Below, in pieces: positions 21,332 to 33,300 of a stretch of 64,000 nucleotides of DNA (positions within the stretch are counted from its first letter, which is position 1; each line of letters begins with the position of its first letter). Below the pieces are notes generated by a model, which searched no databases, had not been told where the DNA came from, and saw only the letters and a list, made by a program, of their open reading frames with translations. The stretch is from Culex pipiens pallens. Taxonomy: Eukaryota > Arthropoda > Insecta > Diptera > Culicidae. Position numbers and translations under genes: made by a program. The stretch covers positions 92,958,879-93,022,878 of the forward strand of contig NC_068939.1 of NCBI RefSeq assembly GCF_016801865.2, given 5' to 3'.

Positions 21332-21953
21332 CTTCAACGACAATGTCCGGCGTCCGGGAACCTCGCTCGCGGTCCCGCGAACTCTGGGAACTGGGAGAAC
21401 CCGCCGTCCGGAAGTTGAGCTGGTGAAGCACTGGCGGCGGAAGAGATTTAGAGACTGCATGAGGAAGTGGCTGCAATATAGGCGGCGCAGGCCTCGATTG
21501 TACAGTCAACTCGCGTGAAGAAGTGGATTCAGGACGATGGCGCTCGGGGAGATGTTCCACAAACGAGTTTCACCACCCACCGTGGCCGCCGTTATTGTCT
21601 TTTGAGTAGTACAAGCTGCAGTCGCACCAATCGAAATTAGCAGACGGCGAAAAGTCGACGATCCGGATAATGTCCCGACTCTTCAACACGCCGCGGTCAA
21701 ATAACTATAAACATGAGTGCCAGGGAGCAGCGGACCCGAACCATCGCCCTGACTACACTCCTGGCTTAGCGGCAGCTCGAGCATCGCATCACGGTGGCTA
21801 ACCTTCTCCGCGATCTGGACCTGGCCCGGTACTTCCTGGTCATCTGACGCTGTCCGAGGATGATATGCACACGAACGGGTTCGACTACCAGCGAGATTTC
21901 GAGCAGATTCTTGACAAGGTGGTCAGATTCGGGATGAGAAAAATGCTTTAGTG
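21332..21953 (+). pseudogene. Gene-like remnant carried inside the TIR transposon
   Basis: A GC-rich island in AT-rich DNA. A plausible splice pair lies upstream (AG/GTAAGC at 21262/21263 and TTTTCTTCCAG at 21331), followed by an ATG at 21343 (MSGVREPRSRS...) that stops after 27 residues. Further on, LLRDLDLARYFL (from about 21805) and, after a one-base slip, a frame of about 35 codons (HLTLSEDDMHTNG...QILDKVVRFG) run to a TAG. AATAAA-type signals follow at about 21993. The spacing faintly recalls a SAM domain. I read it as a decayed captured host gene, with no family assigned. Confidence 0.45.
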
Positions 21954-22320
21954 TTTCAATTATTTATGCTAATGTATGTTTATGATTGTAAAAATAAATA
22001 ATAAAAATTATTTTTAACATTTTGTTTAAGCTGAAAGAAAATTTTAACAGCAATTCAACTGAAGTAATACCAAATTAAATTGAAATGTAGTACTATTAAA
22101 AATCAAATGAAGAAAATATTAAAAATTAAGATTTCTGCGCATGCAAGTTATATGTAAGTGCATATCGCCAAATCATTCAATCTGTGAGCATAGCATATAA
22201 TTTTCATGTGCATTACGCATACTTTCTATAAGTGTTAGCTTATTCGAATTTGTATCCATGTATAAGCAGTGCTCTTAATGTTTATGTGCAGCGCATATAC
22301 CGATCAAATGCAGAAGCACT

Positions 22321-23740
22321 CCCCGCATAATCAAAAACCATCGGGGGAATAGTCCAAACTATATTACTACTAAAAGAGATGTAGTTACCACATGCTTAAC
22401 CATTATCATATAGTTACGGCACTATACAAAACCATAACGAAACTGATCGTCAAATGATGACGTTTTTATTGAAGTAAATCTAATGATTCTAACTATTTTT
22501 GAACTATTTGGGGTACAATAACCTTACACTAAACAGTTCGGATTGTTTAGACAACGTGACTCAACGAAAAAATGTACAAGTCCAAATAGTTCAAACAATT
22601 TATCAACTTTATTGAGAACAATATAGCAAAATTCCACAGATTTTAGATTTTTATAGTCAGAACCTGTAAGAACTAAAAACCTACTATAAATGCTATAGTA
22701 GAACACAATTGATGGCGGCCACATTTTTTTCGATAAGTTTGTATAATCCAAATAATTTGTCAACTTACATGAAGTAAAATTACTATACACCATACTATTT
22801 TGAATTAAAAATTTCTAAAAGTCCAAATAGTTCAAACAATATTTCAACAGTATGGAGTACAATTACAGTTTGTTATATAATCCAACTATATGTTAAACGA
22901 TTGGTACAAAAATTTCAACTTTTATCAAGTAAATTGATCACAGTCGATTCCTCTGGATGATAGAGAACCTTCAACACCCCCACTTCTCCTCAGATTATCA
23001 GAAAACTCCCCAAAAGAAGAAAAATGTTACGAGGGCTCATGAAATTGACTTTCACTATTCCAGAAAAAGTAGGCATGCTGTTCTTACCATACACCAAAAA
23101 TATGTGTACTACATGGTGGACTATTACTGTTCACTATAAAATGAGTCAATTGTTTGGACTACTTGGACTTATCGAAAAATACTTGCCCCCGAGCTTGCTC
23201 CCTTCTAACACAACATGTCACCAAAACCACTGAAAAACCACCAACAGATATAGATCAATCGGATAAGGCGGCAGCAGTTCGGCAGCAACGTAAATAACAT
23301 CACATATAATGGCGGTAAACATTCACCAACTATCGATAGAACTTAAAAATCAAATTTGATTATATCCGAAGTAGTTATCACAACAATTGTAGGGTTCATT
23401 TTTGCGGTCTTTTTTAAAGTGTCGGCAAAGTAGTGTCGGTAAAGTAGTTTTTCAGAAACTATATAGGGAATAGTAAATTTTTTGGGCAATGACTATTTGA
23501 CGTAAAATCCAAGTTTATAAAAATATTTACATATGTATGAAAACCTCATATAGTTTTCTGCCTAACAACTAATTTCTCATATAGTAAAATCGACCAAAAC
23601 TATTTTGGGAATGGAATTAATGGTTTGATATATCGTACATATATAGTTGGGTTACAATTTACTGAATAGTAGAGACCATTTGATAAATAGTTGAGTAACT
23701 ATTTGTCATAAAGTAGTTATATAGTTCATGACTATGCGGG
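22321..23740. mobile_element. Nested AT-rich element with CCCGCATA ends
   Basis: The left end CCCCGCATAATCA and the right end TGACTATGCGGG are short imperfect inverted repeats. The interior repeats words such as AGTCCAAATAGTTCAAACAA (22578, 22820) and TATAGTTA many times in both orientations, which makes it largely self-complementary. Small frames inside it are not genes. Boundaries are tentative. Confidence 0.45.
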
Positions 23741-24046
23741 TCTGCAAAAATCTATATGTGAAACTAATAGCATCAATCATGATATTTATTTCAGTGTAGT
23801 TTTTGTTTATTCAAAGTAAAACATTAAAAAGAGTTTTTCTCGGAACGTCAAAAAGCGACGAACAGAAAAGTTGCTGGCAGCTCTGATCCAGCCCGGTTGT
23901 GTACTCCGTCGCGCGTTTTTAAATTAGCATTTTAATTGTGAAATTTTACCGAAGGCCACGGCAAAAGTAGTTAATTCGAGACGAGTGACCTGACTTCACA
24001 CGAGAAACATGGAGTTTCTTCGAAATTTGAGAAAAAACGTTACTTA

Positions 24047-25518
24047 ATCCACCCTTAGGTGGTTGGCGCCTTCCTCACATTTAAAGGGTACTATCCAAAA
24101 TAGACACAAAACAGTCCAATTCGTGCTCGTTGAAAAGATTTTTAAATTACCTATCCAAAGATAGGTCGCATAAATGTTATGAGATAAGATGAGATGATCA
24201 TGCGATCTGGTCTCCAAAAAGTGCGTAAATAACACTTAAGTGCTTATAACTTTTGATAGGGTTGTCAGATCTTCAATGTCTTGGACGCGTTTGAAAGGTC
24301 TTTTGATTACCTATCCAACGATAGGCTGCATGAGAGATCCGGACAACGTTTTCATCAAAATATCTGAGATCCGGTCTAAAAAAAGTGCATAAATAACACT
24401 TAAGTGCTTATAACTTTTGATAGGGTTGTCAGATCTTCAATGTCTTGGACGCGTTTAAAAGGTATTTTGATTACCTATCCAACGATAGGCTGCATGAGAG
24501 ATCCGGACAACGTTTTCATCAAAATATCTGAGATCCGGCCTCCAAAAAGTGCATAAATAACACTTAAGTGCTTATAACTTTTGATAGGGTTGTCAGATCT
24601 TCAATGTCTTGGACGCGTTTAAAAGGTATTTTGATTACCTATCCAACGATAGGTTGCATGAGAGATCCGGACAACGTTTTCATCAAAATATCTGAGATCC
24701 GGCCTCCAAAAAGTGCATAAATAACACTTAAGTGCTTATAACTTTTGATAGGGTTGTCAGATCTTCAATGTCTTGGACGCGTTTGAAAGGTCTTTTGATT
24801 ACCTATCCAACGATAGGTTGCATGAGAGATCCGGACAACGTTTTCATCAAAATATCTGAGATCCGGCTTCCAAAAAGTGCATAAATAGCACTTAAGTGCT
24901 TATAACTTTTGATAGGGTTGTCAGATCTTTAATGTCTTGGACGCGTTTAAAAGGTATTTTGATTACCTATCCAACGATAGGTTGCATGAGAGATCCGGAC
25001 AACGTTTTCATCAAAATATCTGAGATCCGGCTTCCAAAAAGTGCATAAATAGCACTTAAGTGCTTATAACTTTTGATAGGGTTGTCAGATCTTTAATGTC
25101 TTGGACGCGTTGGAAAGGTCTTTTAAATACCTTTCTGAAAATGTATAATATGCCAGGTTTTCTTACAAAAACCACCCTTTTTACAATCTTCCGGACTTTA
25201 GTCAAAATCGTTTTTTTAGCATAACTTTTGAAGTACTTTACTAAACTTCATAATTTTCAATAGGGACTTATGGGACCCCAAGACAAATCGAATGAGACCA
25301 AAACGGTCCAAATCGGTTAAGCCAGTGCTGAGATAATCGAGTGCATATTTTTTGGTGCACAGACCCACATCCCTACACACACACACACACACAGACATTT
25401 GCTCAGAATTTGATTCTGAGTCGATATGTATACATGAAGGTGGGTCTATAAGGTCAAATTAAGAATTTCGTTTTTCGAGTGATTTTATAGCCTTTCCTCA
25501 ATAAGGTGAGGAAGGCAA
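24047..25518 (+). mobile_element. Short-TIR repeat carrying a tandem array
   Basis: The left end is TTAATCCACCCTTAGGTGGT then GCGCCTTCCTCAC. The right end is ATAGCCTTTCCTCAATAAGG then TGAGGAAGGCAAAA. GCCTTCCTCAC and GTGAGGAAGGC are inverted copies. The internal array and a (CA)n run (25376-25393) lie between them. The family is the same as the interrupted repeat at 7291-20346. Class (MITE, SINE or Helitron relative) is not settled from sequence alone. Confidence 0.65.
24240..25110 (+). repeat. Tandem array, 164 bp period, just over five units
   Basis: Units begin at 24240, 24404, 24568, 24732, 24896 and 25060 with GTGCTTATAACTTTTGATAG. Each spacing is exactly 164 bp. A diverged unit precedes the array (24080-24239), and the last unit loses similarity near 25115. 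Units differ by a handful of substitutions (CTTCAATG/CTTTAATG, TAACAC/TAGCAC), which shows local duplication in steps. There are no spacers between units. Confidence 0.95.
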
Positions 25519-26830
25519 AACTGTAGTTTTGTGATAATTTGTTTTGTGTTATTTTCGTTCTGGTTTGATTTGCGCGACATCTTGACAGGTTGCTTTGGGT
25601 GGTTTCAGTTTTCATCGTTCCGCAGCGTGGTTGTATGAAAGTTTTTATGCAACTCGTATGCGAGTCAGTGGTGCCAAAATGATTGTTTTTCTTGAGGTGG
25701 CATAGTTTACAAATAGAAAATTAATTAATTGATTTGTCGCGAGTGAAATTCAAAGCCGAAGTTAGAAAAAATACTTAATGTAGATTATTAACAGCAAAAA
25801 AATCAGGTGTGTGTGTGTGTTTTTTTTTCTGCCAAGCGCTTGCTTGAGGAGCCTGACGTTTGGGCTCTCCGTGCAATATCGCCGACTGCCAACTGAAAAG
25901 GTGATTGTTGTAGTGCTGGGGATTGTTTTGATTTGATGAATCGATTGATTATCAAAACACAAAAGTGTAAGTGTAAAATCTAAAGTGCAAGAGGAAAATA
26001 TTCAGTTTACAAAGAAAATTAGCAAAAGCTTGGAATAGCTTATTCAAAAGTCTGGTAAAAGTGTTTACGGTGATATAAATGTGAACGCGTTGAGCAGTAC
26101 AGATTGTGTGAGAACATGTGTTGTGGTAAACAGTTTGAATCGATAAAAGTGTTGTTATTTTGTTTTCTTGGGGGTGGTATAAGGTTTGATCGGGTTGTGA
26201 ATTATTAAAAACTTGAATGAATAGTGTTAATCGGGAAATTGTTGCTGTAGCTGTAGATTTAAGAGATGCTTGTTGAAACACAAGTGTCTATCCCTCTTAG
26301 TTTTAAATCTTAGCCAATGCTTTTGTAATTTTTAAGTTCGATTTATTGGTAAAGTAACAAAATGGGGGGAATTGAAAATAGTTGTATTGCTTGATAAAGT
26401 TAGAACAAATTTTACCTCGTGAACTTTTGAAGCCAACGGCACGATGCTTAAGTGTGGACAAGCGTATAATTGCTACATGTTTTTAGTTGTATGAGTTTAA
26501 GAGCTAACCGACACGAATACTACTTTACATATGTGGGTGGAAGCTTTGAATCGTAACAATGAATGTCGACGCATTGTGCAGCAGAGGAAGTCAATCTCAA
26601 AGAATTCGGGAGCTTTGGTGTGGTGTTATTAACGGGCGATAACGGAAAGCTCATGCAAACGTTGGTGTTTTAGGCGGAAAAGCATACCTTGGTGAGTGTC
26701 TTATAACTGGAGAGGTCAGCGTGTTTTATGCGACACTGGGAACCCTGGGTGAGTTTGCTTGTGTGCATGTATGTGTGAGTCGAGTGATGTGGGTGCATGA
26801 ATAGTTTTGTGAAGAGTCATTTGTGAGTTT
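25519..26830. other. Intronic stretch without recognised features
   Basis: AT-rich intron DNA. Short open frames show no family motifs and no convincing TE ends. A (GT)n run lies at about 25807-25820. Confidence 0.4.
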
Positions 26831-26833
26831 CCA

Positions 26834-27029
26834 CAATAGAGGAGAAAATCGTGACGTCAGAAATGAACTCAAATCACTTTTGTGAGTGACTAACATTTGG
26901 CCTAGTTTGACAGCTACCTCGTTCCCAGGTTTTCTGTGGGAGAGAAAAGGAGGCGAATACTTTATGAAAATCATACCTGTCAAAATTCCTAGCCTCAAAA
27001 TTTTGTCGCGAGTTGCTTTTCTCCTCTAT
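26834..27029. mobile_element. MITE, CAATAGAGGAGAAAA family, copy 1
   Basis: The ends CAATAGAGGAGAAAA and TTTTCTCCTCTATTG are inverted. The interior carries TGACGTCA (a CRE-type palindrome) and a block starting TAGTTTGACAGCTAC. A second copy in the opposite orientation is at 29614-29820. Confidence 0.75.
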
Positions 27030-27639
27030 TGGTGAACTCTATCATTTGGCTCATGTATGGATGGAAGCATGAATGGATTTAATTTTATTATTATTTTTTT
27101 TATTGACCAATTTATTTTAATGTATCAATTTATTTTAACTTATTTATTTCAATCTATCTATTTACTTTAATTTATCCTTGTATGTATCTTATATTTTACA
27201 TATTTTTCCCCACTTTCCCTCTTCTTTTTCTTCTTGCCTTCTTTCAAGTCGCGTAAAAAATAATATACCGGTCGTTAAACGAGAATGTCTAACTCGAGTT
27301 CATGCGTCGTTTTTACGGATTCGTTCTCCTCTTACTCTGATCTTATTTTTCCGATAATTATAAATATAACGTAAAAGATATAACTACCTATAACGACTTC
27401 GGCTTAAAAATGCACCATTCGTAAAAATGTACCATTCGTGATAGTGTCACTTTATTAATAACTGCTCGAAACGAAAACTTTCAGTTACTATTTTTCGCAA
27501 TTCTGTCGGTCTCGTAGATTACTATTTTCGGATCATTTCGTCATAAAATCCTGCAACACGATGTAATCATTGCAAACCTCACTATAAAGTTTTGATATAA
27601 TTCATTTGGAAACCACAGAAAATACAATTTAATATATTG

Positions 27640-28265
27640 CTTAAATAGTAAAAGGAGGAGCCCTTCTCACAGCGTCGTTGCTCGGAAGGCACGCCGACGG
27701 GGGAATGAATGATAATTTGGCGCCGCGTTCGAATTAAAACTATTTCTAAATCAATGATTGTGTATCTTTCCGCAGCCGGCTGCCTAAGATTTTTAAAAAT
27801 TTCAACAGATAAACAAATTGCTTATGGTCGCATCACCTACCGCAGTGAATCCTGACCTCATACCCATCTTACTAACCCCTCAAAACTCATGTGATACTTT
27901 GTCGGAGACGCAGTCGATTTGGCGGTCCCATCACTCATGTATCGGACTAACATTCCCATCCACTTCCCCGTGTCTTACCACTGGTCGTGGCCGGCGTCGG
28001 TATTGATCAGCACGATAGGGATCTTTGAAAATTGCGAAGGGGTGATGATTGGTTCCTACTTTTCATCTGTGGTCCACGGAGCAAATTTTGGGGGTCCTGG
28101 TCAATAACGAAGTAGCAGCTACGGGTAGACACCAATGCTATGCTATGAACGTCAAAAAGCGACGAACAGCAGAACATAAGAGAGGGAGCGATTTATTGGG
28201 GCGACATCGTCTGTTGTGTGTGCTATCTTGTGATTACGACCATTTAGTACTATTCGAGAAAATCT
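27640..28265. repeat. Probable dispersed repeat, family not recognised
   Basis: A moderately GC-rich, apparently once-structured segment with no intact ORF. The string GAACGTCAAAAAGCGACGAA at 28147 recurs at 23846, which shows that at least part of it is repetitive. I cannot assign a class. Confidence 0.35.
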
Positions 28266-28304
28266 ATCTTTAATGTTTGGTGGTAAATATTTTCATAACC
28301 ATGA

Positions 28305-28386
28305 ATGATGACCGAGCCACGTTGACCTGTGATAACGCTTCTGCTTCGTAAGCGGTAGATCGGGGTTCAAATCCCGGCTCAGACCA
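28305..28386 (+). repeat. tRNA-like SINE head (Thr-like)
   Basis: It has a B-box-like GGGTTCAAATCCC, an anticodon-like loop TTCGTAA between CTGC and GCGG, and loosely pairing ends (GACCGAGCC / GGCTCAGACC). The D arm does not fold cleanly, so I call it a tRNA-derived repeat rather than a functional tRNA gene. Confidence 0.45.
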
Positions 28387-28707
28387 ACGCAACTGGTGAT
28401 ATTTTCCCTTCTGGATTTGATTGCTTAGTAAAGGGAAGGTAGTGTATCTTCACAAGCTGGACCTTATCACGACACCTTAGGGAAGGCGACCTATGGAATG
28501 TTAACAATAACTTTCACTTGTTAACATGATGAAGTCAAAGTTTTCGAAGCAATCGGTTCGTATACTATCGCTGAACAAACGCTTGGAGCGTAAAAAAAAG
28601 TAAAAAGCCAATTTCCAAAATTCTTTGATGCATCTTTTAGGGTTTGTTGAGTTTAGCAAAACGTCATTATTAACTCATGTTATAATTACTCTTAGCTTTA
28701 AGAAAAA

Positions 28708-28820
28708 TGTAATTACAAAAACCGACTCGGTCCAATACAGGTCCCAGCACGGAAAAGGACCCAATAAAAATAATTTAAGGGTCGCTTTTTATCGTTGAAG
28801 TTGTGAAAAAAAATCTTGTC
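28708..28820 (+). mobile_element. 5'-truncated LINE 3' end, same tail family as elements A and B
   Basis: The plus strand reads GTAATTACAAAAACCGACTC then GGTCCAATACAGGTCCCAGCAC, AAAGGACCCAATAAAAATAA and an A run. It matches the last 100 bases of element B (which has GTAATTACAAAAGCCGACTC), so it is a short dead insertion of that LINE group in the opposite orientation. Confidence 0.8.
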
Positions 28821-28848
28821 ATACAAAAACGTCTGCCTTAAAGACACT

Positions 28849-28998
28849 AGCGTGCACAGGGTGGGGCAACATGGGGCAGTTGCCCCACCATCCTCAGAAA
28901 TTTGTTCTAAAATTTCCAAGGGGGTGTCCATAAACGACGAAACTTTCAAAACGCTCATATTGTTGCCCCACCTTCCTTGAGGATCTGGGCACGCTAGT
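28849..28998. mobile_element. Short MITE with CACTAGCGTGC ends
   Basis: The left end ACTAGCGTGCACAG and the right end CTGGGCACGCTAGTG are inverted. Inside are inverted TGGGGCAACA / TGTTGCCCCA blocks. About 150 bp, non-coding, with ends resembling the element at 5228-5477. Confidence 0.6.
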
Positions 28999-29084
28999 GC
29001 TTAAGGATTCACTACACGCGCACATGTTTTACTCGTTTTACTTCGAGTTTTTTACGGAAATTGTCATAACTCTGAATAGAAAAC

Positions 29085-29340
29085 AGTTAGAGTCCCGCCC
29101 GTGTGGATCAATCGGCCCGCGCACTAGACTCACAATCCAGAGGTCGCCGGTTCGAATCCCGCGGCGGGCGCCTTTAAAATTCTTTGTGTAAATATGGGTA
29201 TTCGGCGCCGTCGCTCCGTGCCATACTTTCATACACTTAGGAGCCCAGGGCGGCGAAGTCCTTGTAGATAAATAGGAAGACACTAGTGGTTGGTACTAGC
29301 AATGGTATGGTGGCCGACAGCTATAAAGTCAATTTCGTTT
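29085..29340 (+). repeat. tRNA-derived SINE
   Basis: The head has GGATCAATCGG (A-box-like), a CTCACAA anticodon-like loop and GGTTCGAATCC (B box), with CCCGCC / GGCGGG closing ends. The tail runs to GTACTAGCAATGGT and GGCCGACAGCTATAAAGTCA. The same head and tail occur inverted at 45850-45960, and a diverged head at 34275-34365. Confidence 0.65.
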
Positions 29341-29613
29341 AGAGTCCCACTTTTTGTATTAGGTCCTGTAGAATCGTGCCAAGGGGTATCTCTTACGATT
29401 TTCCAAAAATTTAAATTTTTCTTGTCCCCCTAGTGTGCAATTAACCCAACGGGACAACGCGAACGCTTCCTACAAATTGAGTTGTTTCCATGTATTTTAT
29501 TAGATTTACATTCTTTACATGCAAATAACTCGCATAGGCATTTGAATGGTGTTAACTCTGCCGAGTTTCGGGGTCCCTTTTCTACGCAGGGATGCAGGCC
29601 AGCCGTGCGCAAT

Positions 29614-29820
29614 AGAGGAGAAAAGCAACTTGCGACAAAATTTTGAGGGTAGGAATTTTGAAAGGTATAATTTTCATAAAGTATTCGCTTCCTTTTCTCT
29701 CCCACAGAAAACTGGGGACAATGTAGCTGTCAAACTAGGCCAAAATGTTAAATTTACTCACAAAATGAACTTTGAGTGATTTGAGTTCATTTCTGACGTC
29801 ACGATTTCCTCCCCTTATCG
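29614..29820. mobile_element. MITE, CAATAGAGGAGAAAA family, copy 2
   Basis: Inverse orientation relative to 26834-27029, with shared blocks including TTTTCATAAAGTATTCGC, TAGCTGTCAAACTAGGCC and TTTCTGACGTCACGATTT. The right end is diverged. Confidence 0.7.
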
Positions 29821-30261
29821 AGGATGCAAATGTTCAAGCCTACCATGATATCATAGCTGACTTGCCTTTATTTATGGACAAATAAAGTCAAGTTTGTCTC
29901 TTGCTGGAAATTTCTCAAATTTACCTCCAAATTGTTAATTTTTTTAATCAAGTTTATGGTAGTGGTGTTTTAAGACTGATATTGAAATAACTGTATGTTG
30001 GGAGGACCACCCTGACGACACAACACCATCACGCGCGGTGGCTCATTGTGATGATCGTCAACACAGATCGATGACAGCCGCGCGCAGAGAAGAGGAGAAA
30101 TTGTTGTCGTCATTTGTGTTGTGTTTTATTCTATTGTAGACCGTTCACCGCGACACAGCCTGTCTGCGGCTCAGGTCGTTTAGTTTCATTTTAAATTGTT
30201 ATTTGTAGTTTGTTGTAATAAATGTATATTTACGTCGTGTTCCGTACTTGTTTGTATTACA

Positions 30262-30345
30262 CTGCCGTTCTACGCATAATTGTCCCATGTTAAAAAAAGG
30301 GGAAACGGAGAAAAACGCGATTGGAATTATTCGATCGATTTCTGT
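30262..30345. mobile_element. MITE fragment, CTGCCGTTCTACGCATAATT family
   Basis: One end of the family (CTGCCGTTCTACGCATAATT then GTCCCATG) followed by GAGAAAAACGCGATTG and TCGATCGATTTCTGTGTTTC. It matches the right part of the 39519-45647 element in inverse orientation and breaks off at the TTTCT/AGGG junction. Confidence 0.75.
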
Positions 30346-30902
30346 GTTTCTAGGGTACGTTATCCATTAGTGGACCCCTTTCCTATAGTGGACCCTCTGA
30401 AGGGTTTTTGATGAAAAATTCAATAAAATCACAATTTCAAGCGTGTTGTTGTCTACAAATCTTTTATTTGGCATGTTCAGTATCATTTAAAACAATGTTG
30501 ACTGACATTGAATAGTCCTTTTTACCAAAATAAGTGTTTTGAGTTCGACATCTGAAATCAGCCATGGCCACTAGCATTTTCACAACAAAACTGCATTTAT
30601 ATTTTATGATTGAATTAACCATCCAATCATTTTTTGACTGATTATTTAACTTCAGCAAGTCGAAATAATGTAAGTTAAAGGATCTTTACTAAAATATAGC
30701 GAAGAACTGCCATTTTCGAGCAAAAATTAGGGGGGTCCAATATAGGACAACTAAAATCCAAAATTTTCCAAAATTGGACCCCTGTTAATTTAACTTTCAA
30801 AAATGAAGAAAACTGTGTATCCAAGCAAAAGTTTCTCTGAAACATACAATTAATGCTTGTTTTTATCAACCTAAACGCATATTTTTTCAATTATGAGAAT
30901 AA

Positions 30903-32072
30903 ATCTCGGGTTAGTTTTCAAAAGGTCGTAAGCGCCAGTTATCCAAAATTGAGTTTTTGGCACGGTTGCACTCTTCTAACGCACTACTAATGATCTAATC
31001 GAGCAGAATTTCCAAAAAAATAAATTTAAACAAAAATATCGCCCGCATATAAAAGGTCGAATGTGCTTTTCATACGGAGAAGTCACATCCGTCCTTGGTG
31101 ATGCAAGTTCGTAAGTACTGATAATTTCAAAAATGTACTTACGCTCATAGAAAAAGGACGTAAGTTCAGTTTTAATTGCTTTATGATTATGCGCACATGA
31201 GTTTTTACGAAAAAAGTTGAATATTTGTTATCCCGTTAAAAACATTGCGCTGATTATATGACTTAAAGGATGCGCGAAGAATGTTTTCCAATTTGCCAGT
31301 CAGCAAAACCCAGTTTCAGTCATTTATTCCGGAAGAGACGGCTAGCTTCCCCCAAAATCATCATTTTGTGTGGCAGCATAAACCAACACAAAATCAAGTT
31401 GCATAATCTGTTCAGGAACAAGCGATTACGACCGCATCCATCTTATCACGCATAAACGCCCTCTCAAAACTCCAGGAACCCCGAGTTCTTCAAGGTCCTA
31501 TAGACCACTGAAGAAAAGATAAAAAAATCAGTGGTAATTCGTCATTTTGTTCGTGCTCTCAGCTAGCGTATGAGCAAACGCGAGAGAGGGAGAATAAAAT
31601 CTGTCAGTTGGTCCTTTCTCCTCTACGATGTTTTCTCCCAATCTCCTCCAAAAACACAAAACATCGACTGCCCTTTTTGCGGGGGGTGTTGAAACGATGT
31701 TCAAAATAATAATGTTTGATTTAAATGTGGTTTAGTCATAAAATAAATAAATTTTGCCAATGGTCGTATTGTCATTCTTACTCAACAAAAGTTCCAAGTA
31801 CAGGGACGTATGAAACAATTTGCTCATGTAAAAGGTCGAATCAACCTTGTTTGATAAAACAAGGCTAAAACACACATTAATTGTTAACAAATTGAATTCA
31901 CTTGATATGGCAACCATAGCTTATAGTCAATGCAATGATTTTGACTAAAAATATGCCCTTGAAACCCAATTACATATAAATAAGAGTTAAATTAATGGTC
32001 GAAAACTTGTTCATCGGTTTTCCCCACTTGAGGGGTAAGGCTCTTACGACGTTTTGAAAACTAACCCGAGAT
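30903..32072. mobile_element. 1.17 kb TIR element, TCTCGGGTTAGTTTTCAAAA family
   Basis: The left end ATCTCGGGTTAGTTTTCAAA and the right end (inverse, TTTTGAAAACTAACCCGAGA) flank an AT-rich, non-coding interior. The ends are those of the short copies at 751-988 and 34032-34266, so this is a longer member. Confidence 0.7.
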
Positions 32073-32079
32073 ATTTTGG

Positions 32080-33300
32080 TTGTACGATAACACGATAAGT
32101 GTAAACGTAGTCGAACTGAAAAAATCATATAAATAAGTGTGAAAAAGAACTCATTCAAGTGCGATTTTTAGTTACAGCGCGGAGAAAGCCTTAGGCCCTA
32201 GCCTTCTTCTTGACAACTTTGTAGTGCGCCACTGCTATATAATGCATTGAAACATCACAAGCGGTAAATTGGCCAGGCCTACTGCGTAAAGCTTACTGCA
32301 GAGACGATTCGTTGAGTTGAATTTGAGCACGGAGTGACTATTCGGAAACCTCAGAAAGCGTGGAACACACCACTATTAGGTTTTACGCCGACTCGAGTTT
32401 TAGGTTAAAAATTTTACAGCTTTTACATATTTTACACGTGAGTCTCAGTAAAGTATATGTGCGTGTGCGCTCGTGACGTCATGCTGTAAAACCTAATACG
32501 CTTCGAGTTTTGGATTTAGGTTATTGGTTGGGAGCACCATGCTAAGAAGTTTTGATACTCTGAGACCCTGTAGGATGAAACATTGCATTTTCACTAATGC
32601 CTTAGACACTGTTTGCCGTGGTTATAGTGGCACGACTCGCTCGATGATTTGAACACGATTTCTTATAAACTTAAATAAAAGTTTTGTTAAAACTTGGTTA
32701 AAACTGTTCCACACTTTTCTTCTTTCATCGCAAACTCTTGTTGCGACTGAGTACGGCCCTGCTCTGCGTTGAAGTTGTTTTCCGTCCGTTTTCCTTTCAC
32801 AACGCAGATTGACGTCAAGCGCCCCGTGCCAATCTGGCAGCACTGCCTTCACATAAAGGATTCCACGCACCGACACGACTACTGCGATGCGAAATATCTT
32901 CACAAAAGTTTGGCCACAGCGTCCTTTTCACGGCTTTCCACTTCTTTCGTGACACCGGACTGTCCATGGGTCACGAAACTACTCGTGATACTTATTGTTT
33001 GGTCTCTTCGTGCACTTCCAGAGCACACGCACAAACTGGGTCAATCACGGTCACTCTCGTCTTGGCGGTACACGTCACTGTCCAACGCCGCCGCGCTATG
33101 ACGACGTGCGATTTTCAAGGTTTTTCCGTGCAAAAGTTCACTTTCTAACGTTAAATCGTCACATTTCCTAGTCCCCAAACTGCACTATTCATCACCTTAT
33201 ACTTTCCGCAGTCCAATCGCGGATATTTCACAGCAAGCTTGTTCTGTTTTCGCCATGATTTTACACTTTTTTTTGTCGCTTGGCTCTTCTTCCGCAAACC
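32080..33300. other. Proximal FAM76 intron 1, no recognised genes
   Basis: A small inverted repeat, ATTAGGTTTTAC / GTAAAACCTAAT, lies at about 32376 and 32492 and contains TGACGTCA; it may be a MITE. Open frames on both strands at 32622-33101 show no family features and are rejected as genes. Confidence 0.35.

Larger units (their letters stand above)
20759..23796. mobile_element. 3.0 kb TIR DNA transposon (TA duplication)
   Basis: The left end CACTGAAACTAAAATCATGA and the right end (inverse CACTGAAATAAATATCATGA) continue as TTGAT.CTAT inward and are bounded by TA on both sides (20757-20758, 23797-23798). Subterminal regions on both flanks of the core are rich in short GCATAT/ATATGC-type words (20790-21110, 22130-22310, 23740-23780). 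It holds a gene-like core at 21240-22010 and a second, nested element at 22321-23740. No recognisable transposase. Confidence 0.65.

Noticed and set aside
24240..25110. Regular repeats that could suggest a CRISPR-like array
   Set aside because: Units of 164 bp abut directly with no unique spacers, in a eukaryotic genome. It is an ordinary tandem array.
32622..33101. Overlapping 93- and 110-codon frames upstream of FAM76 exon 1 donor side
   Set aside because: They lie within intron 1, have no family features and overlap each other on opposite strands.
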